This document shows positions 56,151 through 64,000 of a DNA stretch of 64,000 nt, in pieces. Position numbers and translations under genes: made by a program. This DNA comes from Exilibacterium tricleocarpae (lineage in GTDB: Bacteria; Pseudomonadota; Gammaproteobacteria; Pseudomonadales; Cellvibrionaceae). Under the pieces are notes generated by a model. It searched no databases and was not told where the DNA came from. It worked only from the letters and a program-made list of their open reading frames with translations. How positions within the stretch are numbered: position 1 is the stretch's first letter; every line of letters starts with the position of its first letter. The stretch spans positions 62,001 to 126,000 of the forward strand of contig NZ_ML660105.1 in the NCBI RefSeq assembly GCF_007004655.1. Direction: 5' to 3'.

Positions 56151-56726
56151 ATGTCCGACCTCGACCACCTGATGGCGTTCGATGATTTGTGTGATGTGCT
56201 GCTGCCCCTGGGCGCCCTCAACAGCCCGGCGGAACTGCACGGTTTGTTGTGCGGCAAACTCAGCGGCGGCGCCCGCCTGGATGGGCAGCGATGGTTGGCG
56301 GTGGCCTGGGAGTTTCTCGACCTGGCGGGTGAGGCCGCAGGCGCAGCGGCCATAGCGCTGGAACAGCTCCACGCGGTGACGCTGGCGCAATTACAGGACG
56401 ACGGCTTCGGGCTGGAGCTGCAACTGCCCGATGACGATACCGAGCTGGAGCAGCGCCTGACCGCGCTGAGCCAGTGGTGTCACGGGTTTCTCAGTGGTTT
56501 TGGCAGTGCCGGTATCGACGGCCGCCAGCAGCTCTCGGCCGATGCCTCCGATGCGCTGCGGGATTTCGCCGCCATCGTGCAGATCGGCACCGATGAGGAG
56601 GACGATGACGAGGCTGAAGCCCAGTACATGCAATTGGTAGAATATGTACGTATGGCAACCCTGACCCTGTTTATGGAATTTGCCGCTGCCGAGCCGGCGC
56701 CGGTCTCTGATCGACAACTGCACTGA
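56151..56726 (+). CDS. UPF0149 (YgfB/YecA-like) protein
   Basis: A 191-aa protein with ELHGLLCGKLSGGARLDG near the start, LTALSQWCHGFLSGFGSAGI in the middle and AQYMQLVEYVRMATLTLFME near the end, the three signatures of UPF0149. The function is not settled; YgfB in Pseudomonas affects stress gene control. The ATG at 56151 has AGGGAA upstream; the frame is open from 55806 but crosses the promoter region. It begins the plus-strand run with pepP. Confidence 0.92.
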   Translation: MSDLDHLMAFDDLCDVLLPLGALNSPAELHGLLCGKLSGGARLDGQRWLAVAWEFLDLAGEAAGAAAIALEQLHAVTLAQLQDDGFGLELQLPDDDTELEQRLTALSQWCHGFLSGFGSAGIDGRQQLSADASDALRDFAAIVQIGTDEEDDDEAEAQYMQLVEYVRMATLTLFMEFAAAEPAPVSDRQLH

Positions 56727-56759
56727 CAATCACTTTTTACCGGAAAATCCCTATCGCCT

Positions 56760-58085
56760 ATGCGTATCAGCAAGCAAGAATTCAGCCGGCGCCGCAAAGC
56801 GCTGATGGACCAGATGGAACCCAACAGCATCGCCATCTTGCCGGCGGCACCGGAGCGGGTGCGCAGTCGCGACACCGAGTACCCCTACCGCCAGGACAGT
56901 GATTTTTATTACCTCTCGGGCTTTGGAGAGCCGGAGGCGGTGTTGGTGCTGTTGCCGGAGCGCGAGCACGGCGAATACGTGCTGTTTTGTCGTGAGCGCG
57001 ACAAAGACAAGGAGGTCTGGGACGGGTATCGGGCCGGCCCCGAAGGCGCCTGTCAGCAATACGGTGCCGACGATGCTTTCCCGATTGACGATATCGACGA
57101 TATCCTGCCCGGCCTGATCGAGGGCCGCGAGCGCCTTTACTACGCCATGGGTAAAGACGGCGACTTCGATCGGCGGGTAATGGGGTGGGTAAACACCATC
57201 CGCGCGCAGGTGCGCACCGGCGCCATGCCGCCGGGTGAGTTTCTCGACCTCGATCATTTTCTACACGATATGCGCCTGTATAAAAGCGCCGCTGAGCTGC
57301 GGGTTATGCGCGAGGTGGGAGAAGCTTCCGCCGCGGCCCACCGGCGTGCCATGCAGGCCTGTCGCCCCGGTCTATACGAATACCAGTTGGAGGCTGAGCT
57401 GCACTACGGTTTTGCCACGGCCGGCGCCCGCCACCAGGCGTATAACACCATTGTCGGTGGAGGTCCAAACGGTTGCATTTTGCACTATGTGGACAACAGC
57501 GCGAAGCTGCGCGACGGCGATCTGGTGCTGATCGATGCCGGCGGTGAACTGGAGCATTACGCCGCCGACATTACCCGCACTTTTCCCGTCAACGGTACTT
57601 TCAGTGCTGAACAGAAGGCCCTCTACGAGGTGTGTCTGCGGGCGCAACTGGCCGCCATCGAAGTGATCAAACCGGGCAATCACTGGAATCTGCCCCACGA
57701 GGTATCGGTGCGCACCATTACCGAGGGCCTGGTGGAACTGGGCCTGCTGGAGGGCGAGGTGGACGCGCTGATAGAAGCCGAGACCTACAAAACATTTTAT
57801 ATGCACCGCATCGGTCACTGGATCGGTATGGACGTGCACGATGTGGGGGACTATAAAGTGGGGGGCGAATGGCGGGTGCTGGAGCCCGGTATGTGTATGA
57901 CGGTGGAGCCGGGTATCTATATTTCGCCGCACGAGCAGAGCGTGAGAAAGAAGTGGCGCGGCATCGGTATTCGAATTGAGGATGATGTGGTGGTGACGAA
58001 AGACGGCTGTGAAGTGTTGTCTGCCGGCGTGCCGAAAACCGTCGCCGAGATCGAGGCTTTGATGGCACAGGCGGCGACTGGTTAA
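56760..58085 (+). CDS. pepP: Xaa-Pro aminopeptidase
   Basis: A 441-aa pita-bread metallopeptidase releasing N-terminal residues next to proline. Metal ligands are visible in LIDAGGELEHYAADITRTF, HRIGHWIGMDVHDVG, MTVEPGIYI and GIGIRIEDDVVVT. The aminopeptidase-P N-domain starts MRISKQEFSRRRKALMDQME. It lies 33 bp after UPF0149 and before ubiH, as in Pseudomonas and E. coli, where pepP is co-transcribed with ubiH. Confidence 0.97.
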   Translation: MRISKQEFSRRRKALMDQMEPNSIAILPAAPERVRSRDTEYPYRQDSDFYYLSGFGEPEAVLVLLPEREHGEYVLFCRERDKDKEVWDGYRAGPEGACQQYGADDAFPIDDIDDILPGLIEGRERLYYAMGKDGDFDRRVMGWVNTIRAQVRTGAMPPGEFLDLDHFLHDMRLYKSAAELRVMREVGEASAAAHRRAMQACRPGLYEYQLEAELHYGFATAGARHQAYNTIVGGGPNGCILHYVDNSAKLRDGDLVLIDAGGELEHYAADITRTFPVNGTFSAEQKALYEVCLRAQLAAIEVIKPGNHWNLPHEVSVRTITEGLVELGLLEGEVDALIEAETYKTFYMHRIGHWIGMDVHDVGDYKVGGEWRVLEPGMCMTVEPGIYISPHEQSVRKKWRGIGIRIEDDVVVTKDGCEVLSAGVPKTVAEIEALMAQAATG

Positions 58086-58092
58086 TGTAAAA

Positions 58093-58120
58093 GCAGCAGG
58101 GTAAACAAATACCCCGCTGC
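58093..58120 (+). other. Hairpin after pepP
   Basis: Arms GCAGC-A-GGGTA and TACCC-C-GCTGC with one mismatch enclose AACAAA. There is no run of T directly after the stem, so it would be a weak terminator. It lies between pepP and ubiH and may limit readthrough or stabilise the upstream message. Confidence 0.5.
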
Positions 58121-58229
58121 AGACCCGGTTTTGCAGGCGCGTTTTTGCCGCCGGTGCCGGCGCGATTGTTTAATATCTATAGCCACTTCCGCTGATGCGT
58201 AAGTGGCGGTAAAAACAGGTTTTTTTGCT

Positions 58230-59501
58230 ATGTCCCCAGCGCCGCGCACTGTTCTGGAAGACACCGAAACCGATATCGCTATCGTTGGTGGCGGTATGGT
58301 GGGGGCGACGCTGGCGCTGCTGCTTGCCGCTGAACGACACGATTGGCGAGTGACCCTGATCGAAGCCCTGCCGCTTGCCGCCCCGCAACAGCCTCACTAC
58401 CAACCGAGCTTCGACGCCCGGTCCACCGCCATCGCCGCCGGCAGCGCCGCGGTGCTGGAGGGGCTCGGGGTCTGGTCGATCCTGGCTCAACACGCCACTC
58501 CCATCCGGCAGGTGCATGTGTCCGACCGCGGGCACCTCGGCGGTACCCTGATCGACAGCGGCGAGCACGGGTTGGAGGCGCTGGGGTATGTGGTGGAAAA
58601 TGCCTGGCTGGGTTCAGTGTTGCTGCAACGCCTGGGACAGCAGGACAATATCCGCTGTCTGGCGCCGGCCACGGTAGAGGCCCTGCGTTTTGATCGCCGC
58701 GGTGCCGTACTGGATTTGCGTGGTGACGGCGAACCGCAACGCCTGCGCTGCCGCCTGGCGGTTGTCGCCGACGGGGCGCAGTCACCGCTGCGCTCGGCGC
58801 TGGGTATCGACGTTACGGTGACCGATTATCATCAGAGCGCGGTGATTGCCAATGTCGCCTTCGAACAGCCCCATGCCGGTGTTGCCTACGAGCGCTTTAC
58901 CGAGCGGGGCCCGCTGGCGATATTGCCGCTGCAAGGGCCGCGGGACTGCGGTCGCGGTGCCCTGGTCTGGACCCGCCCCAGCGCCCGTGCCGAGGAGATT
59001 ATGGCACTCGATGAGCGGGAGTTTTTGCAGCGCTTGCAGTCGTGTTTCGGCTTTCGCCTGGGCCGATTCACCCGTGCCGGCCAGCGCCACGCCTACCCCC
59101 TGCAATTGATCACGGCTGCGGAGCAGGTGCGTTCGGCACTGGCCGTCATGGGTAACGCGGCGCATTTCCTGCACCCGGTGGCCGGCCAGGGTTTCAACCT
59201 GGCACTGCGCGACTGTGCCGCCCTGGCCGAGACACTGTCCGAGGCGCAGGGCCGGGGTCAGGGGCCCGGCGAGTTGTCCGTCTTGCAGACCTATGTCGAG
59301 CGGCAGGCGCGGGATCAATTATTGACGACGGGTTTTAGTGATACCATAACCCGGTTGTTTTCCACCTCCCGGTTGCCCGCCGCCGTACTGCGCAACCTCG
59401 GTTTTTTCGGTCTCGATCTGCTGCCCCCGGCAAAGGCGTGGCTGGAGCAGCAAACCATGGGACACGCCGGTCGCCGGGCCCGGTTGCGTCACAGCAGTTG
59501 A
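58230..59501 (+). CDS. ubiH: 2-octaprenyl-6-methoxyphenol hydroxylase
   Basis: A 423-aa FAD monooxygenase of ubiquinone synthesis. The dinucleotide motif IAIVGGGMVGATLALLLAAE, FDARSTAIAAGSAAVLE and the second FAD motif GNAAHFLHPVAGQGFNLALR are present. Of the two paralogues here this is the UbiH-type, judged by the pepP-ubiH order. The start at 58230 is chosen over a GTG at 58203; both have poor ribosome binding sites. Confidence 0.92.
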   Translation: MSPAPRTVLEDTETDIAIVGGGMVGATLALLLAAERHDWRVTLIEALPLAAPQQPHYQPSFDARSTAIAAGSAAVLEGLGVWSILAQHATPIRQVHVSDRGHLGGTLIDSGEHGLEALGYVVENAWLGSVLLQRLGQQDNIRCLAPATVEALRFDRRGAVLDLRGDGEPQRLRCRLAVVADGAQSPLRSALGIDVTVTDYHQSAVIANVAFEQPHAGVAYERFTERGPLAILPLQGPRDCGRGALVWTRPSARAEEIMALDEREFLQRLQSCFGFRLGRFTRAGQRHAYPLQLITAAEQVRSALAVMGNAAHFLHPVAGQGFNLALRDCAALAETLSEAQGRGQGPGELSVLQTYVERQARDQLLTTGFSDTITRLFSTSRLPAAVLRNLGFFGLDLLPPAKAWLEQQTMGHAGRRARLRHSS

Positions 59502-59635
59502 TAGTGCGCGTCGGTTGATGGCGCCACTGCGTTTGACAAGTCCATTGTGCTCGATAGTACTATTTCGGCAGGTGGTGCCGCAGTGGCGGATAGTCCCCGG
59601 CGCAACCCTTTTTTAACCTTGGTTCGACTTTCACT

Positions 59636-60853
59636 ATGGCCGTAACCGAACACCAGTTTGATATCTTGATTGCCGGCGCCGGTCTGGTGGGTGCATCCCT
59701 GGCCTGCGCATTGGCGGGCCACCCGGCCACCGCTCACCTGCGTATCGGTATTGTGGAGGCGGGCGGCGCGCCGGATGTGTTCGCCGGTGATGACTTTGAC
59801 CCCCGGGTAGTGGCGCTGACCTGCGCATCACAGCGATATTTACAGCGCCTCGGCGCCTGGGAGCTGGTGACCGGCGCCCGGCTGTGTCCTTACACGGATA
59901 TGCATGTTTGGGATGCCGAAGGTACCGGCGCCATTCATTTCGATGCCCGCGAGGTGCAACAGGATTGCCTGGGCCATATCGTGGAAAACAGTGTGGTGCT
60001 GGCGGCGTTGTGGCAGCGTCTCGAGGCGCTGCCGGGCGTCGAGTTGCTGCACCCCGAGAAGGTTAGCGGCGTTGAGCGCCGGGCGCCGGACACGGTGGCG
60101 GTCAGCCTCGAATCCGGCCGGGCGCTTGCGGCGGCGCTGTTGGTTGCTGCCGATGGTGCCAATTCCCAAATACGACAATTTGTTGGGTTTAAAACCCGCG
60201 AGTGGAATTATGGCCATAAAGCGATAGTGACTACGGTAAAAACTGAGCGGAGTCATCAGTTCACCGCCTGGCAGCGGTTCCTGGACACTGGCCCGCTGGC
60301 GTTTTTACCGCTGCAGACCGCCGCCGGCGACGATCACTACTGCTCCATCGTCTGGTCGGCACAGCAGGCGCTGGCCGACGATCTGATGGAACTCGACAGT
60401 GACGCGTTCAATGGGCGTCTGGCGCAGGCGTTTGAATATCGACTGGGCGCGGTGACCGACAGCGCCGAGCGTTTTTGCATCCCGCTGCGCCAGCGCCATG
60501 CGGTGGACTATGTGCAACCGACGATTGCCCTGGTGGGCGACGCCGCCCATACCATTCACCCGCTGGCCGGACAGGGTGTCAATCTGGGGTTGCTGGATGC
60601 GGCGGTGCTGGGCGAGGAGGTGGTGCGGGCTGTGCAGCGGCAAGTCCCGCTGGCGGACTTCTCGGTGTTGCGGCGCTATCAGCGCCGGCGCCAGTCCCAC
60701 AATCTGGGAATGATGGCGGTGATGGAAGGCTTTAAGCGCCTGTTCGGCACCCGCGCGCTGCCGATCCGCTGGCTGCGCAACCGCGGTATGTCGCGCCTGG
60801 ATTCGCTGCCGGTGTTGAAAAATGCGGTCGTCAAACAGGCGATGGGGCTTTAG
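59636..60853 (+). CDS. ubiI: UbiI/VisC-type FAD hydroxylase
   Basis: A 405-aa paralogue of the preceding gene with ILIAGAGLVGASLACALAGH, DPRVVALTCASQRYLQRLGA, and the second FAD motif GDAAHTIHPLAGQGVNLGLL. In the conserved pepP-ubiH-visC order this third place belongs to UbiI, which hydroxylates C5 of the ubiquinone ring. There are 134 bp between ubiH and ubiI. It could be UbiF-like by function; sequence reading alone does not settle this. Confidence 0.9.
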   Translation: MAVTEHQFDILIAGAGLVGASLACALAGHPATAHLRIGIVEAGGAPDVFAGDDFDPRVVALTCASQRYLQRLGAWELVTGARLCPYTDMHVWDAEGTGAIHFDAREVQQDCLGHIVENSVVLAALWQRLEALPGVELLHPEKVSGVERRAPDTVAVSLESGRALAAALLVAADGANSQIRQFVGFKTREWNYGHKAIVTTVKTERSHQFTAWQRFLDTGPLAFLPLQTAAGDDHYCSIVWSAQQALADDLMELDSDAFNGRLAQAFEYRLGAVTDSAERFCIPLRQRHAVDYVQPTIALVGDAAHTIHPLAGQGVNLGLLDAAVLGEEVVRAVQRQVPLADFSVLRRYQRRRQSHNLGMMAVMEGFKRLFGTRALPIRWLRNRGMSRLDSLPVLKNAVVKQAMGL

Positions 60854-60904
60854 GCAGGATGTCGCGCCTGCTTTGTGTATCTGAGTTTGCAAAAGGAGAT
60901 AACC

Positions 60905-61399
60905 ATGGCCTGTAGAGGTGTGCACTTTGCGCTTTCGGATCAGCAGTATGAAAAACTCTGCCAACTGGAATCCGATGAGGACGTTATCGATTTTATTCAG
61001 GAAGACATAGAGGAGCAGTGGGATAAGGAATGGCTGCGGGAGACGGACAAGGCCTGGGACGCGATGCACCGGTGTTTGACCGACGGCAAGCTGGCGTTCG
61101 CCAATGGCAAGCCGCCGCTCAATCGGGTGATTTTAGGCGGCAGGCAACTGCACCGGGGTGATGACTATATCGTCTCCCTGGTGACACCGGCGCAGGTGCA
61201 GGAGATCGCCGCAGCGATTGGCGATGTGGATAGGGACTTTATGCGGGCCAGATACTTTCAAATAGACCCGAATGACTACGATGTAGACTTGGATGATGAG
61301 GATTTTGAATACACATGGCACTGGTTTGAACGATTGTCGCCGCTCTATGCGAAAGCTGCGGCCGCCGGCCGCGCAGTGGTTTTTACCGTTGATCAGTGA
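60905..61399 (+). CDS. DUF1877 (YfbM-like) protein
   Basis: A 164-aa acidic protein starting MACRGVHFALSDQQYEKLCQ with a DDEDFEYTWHWFERLSPLYA end, the pattern of the DUF1877/YfbM family of unknown function. AAAGGAG precedes the ATG at 60905. It lies 51 bp after ubiI on the same strand. No catalytic residues can be proposed. Confidence 0.85.
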   Translation: MACRGVHFALSDQQYEKLCQLESDEDVIDFIQEDIEEQWDKEWLRETDKAWDAMHRCLTDGKLAFANGKPPLNRVILGGRQLHRGDDYIVSLVTPAQVQEIAAAIGDVDRDFMRARYFQIDPNDYDVDLDDEDFEYTWHWFERLSPLYAKAAAAGRAVVFTVDQ

Positions 61400-61607
61400 G
61401 ATATGCATGGACGCTGTTTCATAACTGCCGGGCGCAGCGAGACCTGCAGCAGCGACAATTCTCGATATCATGCTCCCGTTCTTTCCGTAATATCGAGGCG
61501 GTGCACCACGGCGATGCCTCTCGCTCGGCGGATTCTGTGGTTATCAGTGTGGCAGACTAAGCAGACAGTTTCATTCCGATACTGTGAATGGACAGGCGAT
61601 TGTTACT

Positions 61608-62327
61608 ATGACATTCCGTAATATAGTTATTATCGGTTCCTCAGGTGCGATAGGCACGGCCTTTGCCGAACACTATGCTAAAGAGCAAAACTGTTCGATT
61701 CATCTACTTTCCCGGTCTGAGACCACGCTTAGCGCAAAAAATATTAAGTTTTACCCGGTTGACTATACCGATGAGTCTTCTTTCAGCGACGCAGCAGGCA
61801 GGGCGGCGCAATCAGGTGCTTTTGACCTCGTGGTAGTGGCTACGGGGTTGCTCCACGATGAAACCATGGGGCCGGAAAAAGGGTTGCGTGACTTAACTGC
61901 CGTTAATCTGGAAAAAATATTCTTTGTTAATACGATTGTGCCGGCGTTGGCGGGCAAATACTTCTTGCCGAAGCTGCAGCGGAAGCAGCGCGCCGTTTTT
62001 GCCGCACTGTCTGCCCGCGTCGGCAGTATCGGTGATAATCGCCTTGGTGGTTGGTACGGTTATCGCGCTTCCAAAGCTGCCCTGAACATGATGATTAAAA
62101 CTGCGAGCATTGAAATGGCCCGGCGGTATAAAGACGCTATTGTCGTCGGTCTGCACCCGGGAACCGTCGACAGCCGACTGTCCAAGCCGTTTCAGCGAAA
62201 TGTCCCGGCGCAACAACTCTTTAGTCCACAGCACGCTGTTACCAAACTGGCGGGTGTTATTGAGAATTTGACACCTGCAGACAGTGGCTGTGTCTTTGCG
62301 TGGGACGGTCGTAAAGTTCCCTGTTAA
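61608..62327 (+). CDS. Short-chain dehydrogenase/reductase (C-factor-like)
   Basis: A 239-aa SDR. The nucleotide motif NIVIIGSSGAIGTAFAEHYA (GxSGxIG), VVVATGLLHDE and the active Ser/Tyr/Lys (ALSARVGSIGDNRLGGWYGY then RASKAALNMMIKTASIEMAR) are present. It resembles CsgA/C-factor-type SDRs often found in marine gammaproteobacteria. The substrate is not known. The ATG at 61608 fits the motif position; the frame is open from 61584. Confidence 0.9.
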   Translation: MTFRNIVIIGSSGAIGTAFAEHYAKEQNCSIHLLSRSETTLSAKNIKFYPVDYTDESSFSDAAGRAAQSGAFDLVVVATGLLHDETMGPEKGLRDLTAVNLEKIFFVNTIVPALAGKYFLPKLQRKQRAVFAALSARVGSIGDNRLGGWYGYRASKAALNMMIKTASIEMARRYKDAIVVGLHPGTVDSRLSKPFQRNVPAQQLFSPQHAVTKLAGVIENLTPADSGCVFAWDGRKVPC

Positions 62328-62579
62328 GTCATGTAATTACCTGAAAAACCCCCTATTTTGCACGCTGTTTATCAGTTAGTCCGCCTTAGCGTCAGAAAGC
62401 GAAGTGTGCGATAAATCCTGTACTTTCCCCCCGTTTTTGGGTATTACAGGAAACTTCTTTCCTACCAAGACGTAGTTTTTTCTTTCGTGTGTTGCTGCAA
62501 CAACTATGTATGCACTAGGCATTTCAATCCTCTTGCATTAATTAGATGTCGTAAACATAGCAATAAGCCTAAGCGAAAA

Positions 62580-62957
62580 TTAAACCACTTCAAAGTGATC
62601 TTCTCGTAACTTTGCCGTACCGTCTTCTTGTATGACCCACAATTCTTTATGAATCACACCGCCAGCTTTATTCATTTTCCAGCCTGACTTCAAAACAGCG
62701 CTAGATGAATTAATCACTTCAATTTTTGGCTCAATATAGTCTACTTCACTATACCCTTCGTTAATGAGATTCTGCCAAAATGCCTGAATCGCCTCTCTGC
62801 CAGTGAAGGCTCCAAACGGTTCAGCCCGCATACTCGCATTTTTTTCATACTGAATTGCACAGCCCGCGGCATCACCTGCATTAAAAGCAGATTTCCAAGT
62901 GGAACTAGCAGCATTTACTGCTTTTAAAACAGCGTCTCTTTGATTTTTTGATGTCAT
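62580..62957 (-). CDS. NTF2-like (SnoaL/DUF4440-type) protein
   Basis: A 125-aa protein with SAFNAGDAAGCAIQYEKNAS and FTGREAIQAFWQNLINEGYS, the cone-shaped NTF2-like fold found in SnoaL, ketosteroid isomerases and DUF4440 proteins. The ligand is unknown. GGAG precedes the ATG at 62957. AT-richer than the core genes, like its downstream and upstream neighbours. Probably co-transcribed with the ABM gene 106 bp upstream. Confidence 0.85.
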   Translation of the reverse strand: MTSKNQRDAVLKAVNAASSTWKSAFNAGDAAGCAIQYEKNASMRAEPFGAFTGREAIQAFWQNLINEGYSEVDYIEPKIEVINSSSAVLKSGWKMNKAGGVIHKELWVIQEDGTAKLREDHFEVV

Positions 62958-63063
62958 AGAATATCTCCTATATTTGAATAGCACTTAATTGTTTGGGTAC
63001 TGACCCAGAGTTATACCAAGGGCAGAAAAAGTCTGCCCTTATTAATGTTGTTATTTTCAGGTA

Positions 63064-63369
63064 CTAGGCTAGTTTAACCGCTAGTGTATCGGCCATCATG
63101 ATATCTGGTGCTTGCGTCAACCACTCATCGGCTTTACCCAGTAAGGCCTTGGCAATATCACCGTTTAAATGGGCTTGGCGACCTTCATCGTCGGCAAAGG
63201 TATCAAAAATTCCGAAACGGGTGTCACCTAATTTAAAGGCATACCACGTGATAGTCTTGGCTTCTTGATTAGCTAAAGCGACGGCGCTGTTAAGTAAGGC
63301 TTCCAGATCTGCGGCATGCTCTGGCTTCGCTTCAATGATTGCCAAAATAGCCTTGTTGATCGTAGTCAT
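63064..63369 (-). CDS. Antibiotic biosynthesis monooxygenase (ABM) domain protein
   Basis: A 101-aa protein with AIIEAKPEHAADLEALLNSA, ITWYAFKLGDTRFGIFDTFA and the helical end KADEWLTQAPDIM, typical of dimeric alpha/beta-barrel ABM proteins such as YgiN quinol monooxygenases. GGAGATAATCCT lies before the ATG. It is divergent from the GlxA-like regulator, which could control it. Confidence 0.88.
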   Translation of the reverse strand: MTTINKAILAIIEAKPEHAADLEALLNSAVALANQEAKTITWYAFKLGDTRFGIFDTFADDEGRQAHLNGDIAKALLGKADEWLTQAPDIMMADTLAVKLA

Positions 63370-63502
63370 AGGATTATCTCCGGTCGATGAAATGAGTGGC
63401 TACTATATTGGTCCGTTGAAAACTCCATTAGTGGCAAAAATGTCATTTAGCGTGCATAATCTGCCAATCTCTGCTTTTTCTGAGCCTAGGGTGTAGAAGA
63501 AT

Positions 63503-64000
63503 ATGAATCACCACACACTGATTGTCTTGGCTTTTGATCATGCCCTACCGTCTGGTTTGATCGGGCTTGTGGATATGTTAGCTCTAGCTAATATAAGCCA
63601 AAAGCATTCGCCAGACTGCAGTAGAAACGGTGCCATTAATCAGTGTATTGAGCCTGATTATTGGCAGCCAAGAGTGCTTACGGCGAGTATGGATGGTCAC
63701 CCCATCGTTGATGGGCAGGGCAGAGATTTTAAGCCTGATTGTGCCATTCAAGATATTGATCTCTGTGAGGCTGTGTTGATTCCTGGCTTTGTACCGGATA
63801 AAAGCGGTTTGCCTCCGCAAGACATAACCACCAATACTTGTCAGAATTGGCTTAAGCGCCAATTTGCTAATGGTGCGATGTTGGGCGGTTCTTGCAGTGG
63901 CGCATTTGTATTGGGTGAGGCGGGGTTACTGAATAAGCGGCGTTGCACAACTACTTGGTGGCTATATTACGAACTGATCAGGCGTTTCCCGGAAGCTAAT
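63503..64000 (+). CDS. GlxA-like AraC-family regulator, N-terminal DJ-1/PfpI domain (cut by window end)
   Basis: The first 166 codons run to the window edge: MNHHTLIVLAFDHALPSGLI, then ALANI, CEAVLIPGFVPDKSG and the nucleophile-elbow region GAMLGGSCSGAFVLGEAGLL with RRCTTTWW. This is the DJ-1/PfpI-like domain that precedes an AraC HTH in GlxA regulators; the HTH lies outside. No strong ribosome binding site is seen. It diverges from the ABM and NTF2-like genes, the likely targets. Confidence 0.85.
   Translation, partial: MNHHTLIVLAFDHALPSGLIGLVDMLALANISQKHSPDCSRNGAINQCIEPDYWQPRVLTASMDGHPIVDGQGRDFKPDCAIQDIDLCEAVLIPGFVPDKSGLPPQDITTNTCQNWLKRQFANGAMLGGSCSGAFVLGEAGLLNKRRCTTTWWLYYELIRRFPEAN

Noticed and set aside
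61400-61583. GTG-started open frame between DUF1877 and the SDR gene
   Set aside because: Short, no ribosome binding site, no recognisable family; left as spacer.
1-64000. CRISPR array, tRNA or rRNA genes
   Set aside because: I saw no spaced direct repeats of CRISPR type and no tRNA or rRNA signature; the tandem arrays found have units of 12-13 bases without spacers.

Overview
The window is a stretch of a gammaproteobacterial chromosome, most likely a marine Pseudomonadales/Cellvibrionales-type organism. The evidence is gene content and order, not any database search. The SAM-cycle cluster (sahR-metK-ahcY-metF-rsmE) next to tkt-epd-pgk-fba, divergent rpiA/ilvA, and ygfA-6S RNA-zapA-UPF0149-pepP-ubiH-ubiI are arrangements I recall from Pseudomonas-like genomes. 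Most of the window looks GC-rich. The RHS island (about 35.6-37.1 kb) and the right end (about 62.4-64 kb) look clearly AT-richer.

Layout. 1-1.5 kb: a membrane DUF4199 protein cut by the window edge, a membrane-anchored LuxR-type regulator and a small acidic ORF. 1.5-6.9 kb: a minus-strand SAM-cycle operon (sahR, metK, ahcY, metF, rsmE) with a near-perfect palindromic operator over its promoter. 7.2-9.7 kb: a small accessory block (GNAT-YoaP, ORF remnant, MOSC, GNAT, VOC). 9.9-15.6 kb: central carbon genes tkt, epd, pgk and fba, with tandem repeats before and after fba. 15.8-23 kb: alpha/beta hydrolase, serA, a diguanylate cyclase, small conserved genes, a nitrilase and an EEP-family lipoprotein. 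23.1-27.5 kb: an RND efflux pair. 27.9-29.7 kb: a thioesterase, DUF2237 and DUF454. 29.7-30.6 kb: a non-coding stretch with two related hairpin elements.

30.6-38.1 kb is the accessory island. It holds a small anchored protein, a 1268-aa secreted RHS/YD-repeat protein, and a second secreted ORF that carries the RHS core end, a Hint autoprocessing domain and an unrecognised 90-aa C-terminal toxin candidate. An overlapping candidate immunity gene follows; its stop codon lies inside the terminal inverted repeat of a 202-bp MITE-like element. Next comes a broken REP-associated (Y1) transposase interrupted by an IS3-type orfA fragment.

38.3-41.4 kb: an envelope/stress cluster (AI-2E-type permease, two small proteins, a DUF883 protein) divergent from a DUF2383 gene that has a good sigma-54 promoter. 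41.6-50.6 kb: a fatty-acid or acyl-CoA degradation locus (CaiB/BaiF, acyl-CoA dehydrogenase, FadB/J-type fusion, thiolase, AraC regulator, acyl-CoA ligase). 51.2-60.9 kb: rpiA, ilvA, ygfA, 6S RNA, zapA, a zapB-like coiled coil, UPF0149, pepP, ubiH and ubiI. 60.9-64 kb: DUF1877, an SDR, then an AT-richer tail with an NTF2-like protein, an ABM monooxygenase and a GlxA-like regulator cut by the window edge.

The most promising undescribed system is the split RHS-Hint-toxin/immunity module. The repeat families, possibly mobilised by RAYT-type transposases, and the MazG-like protein without its motif-1 glutamates are secondary points of interest.
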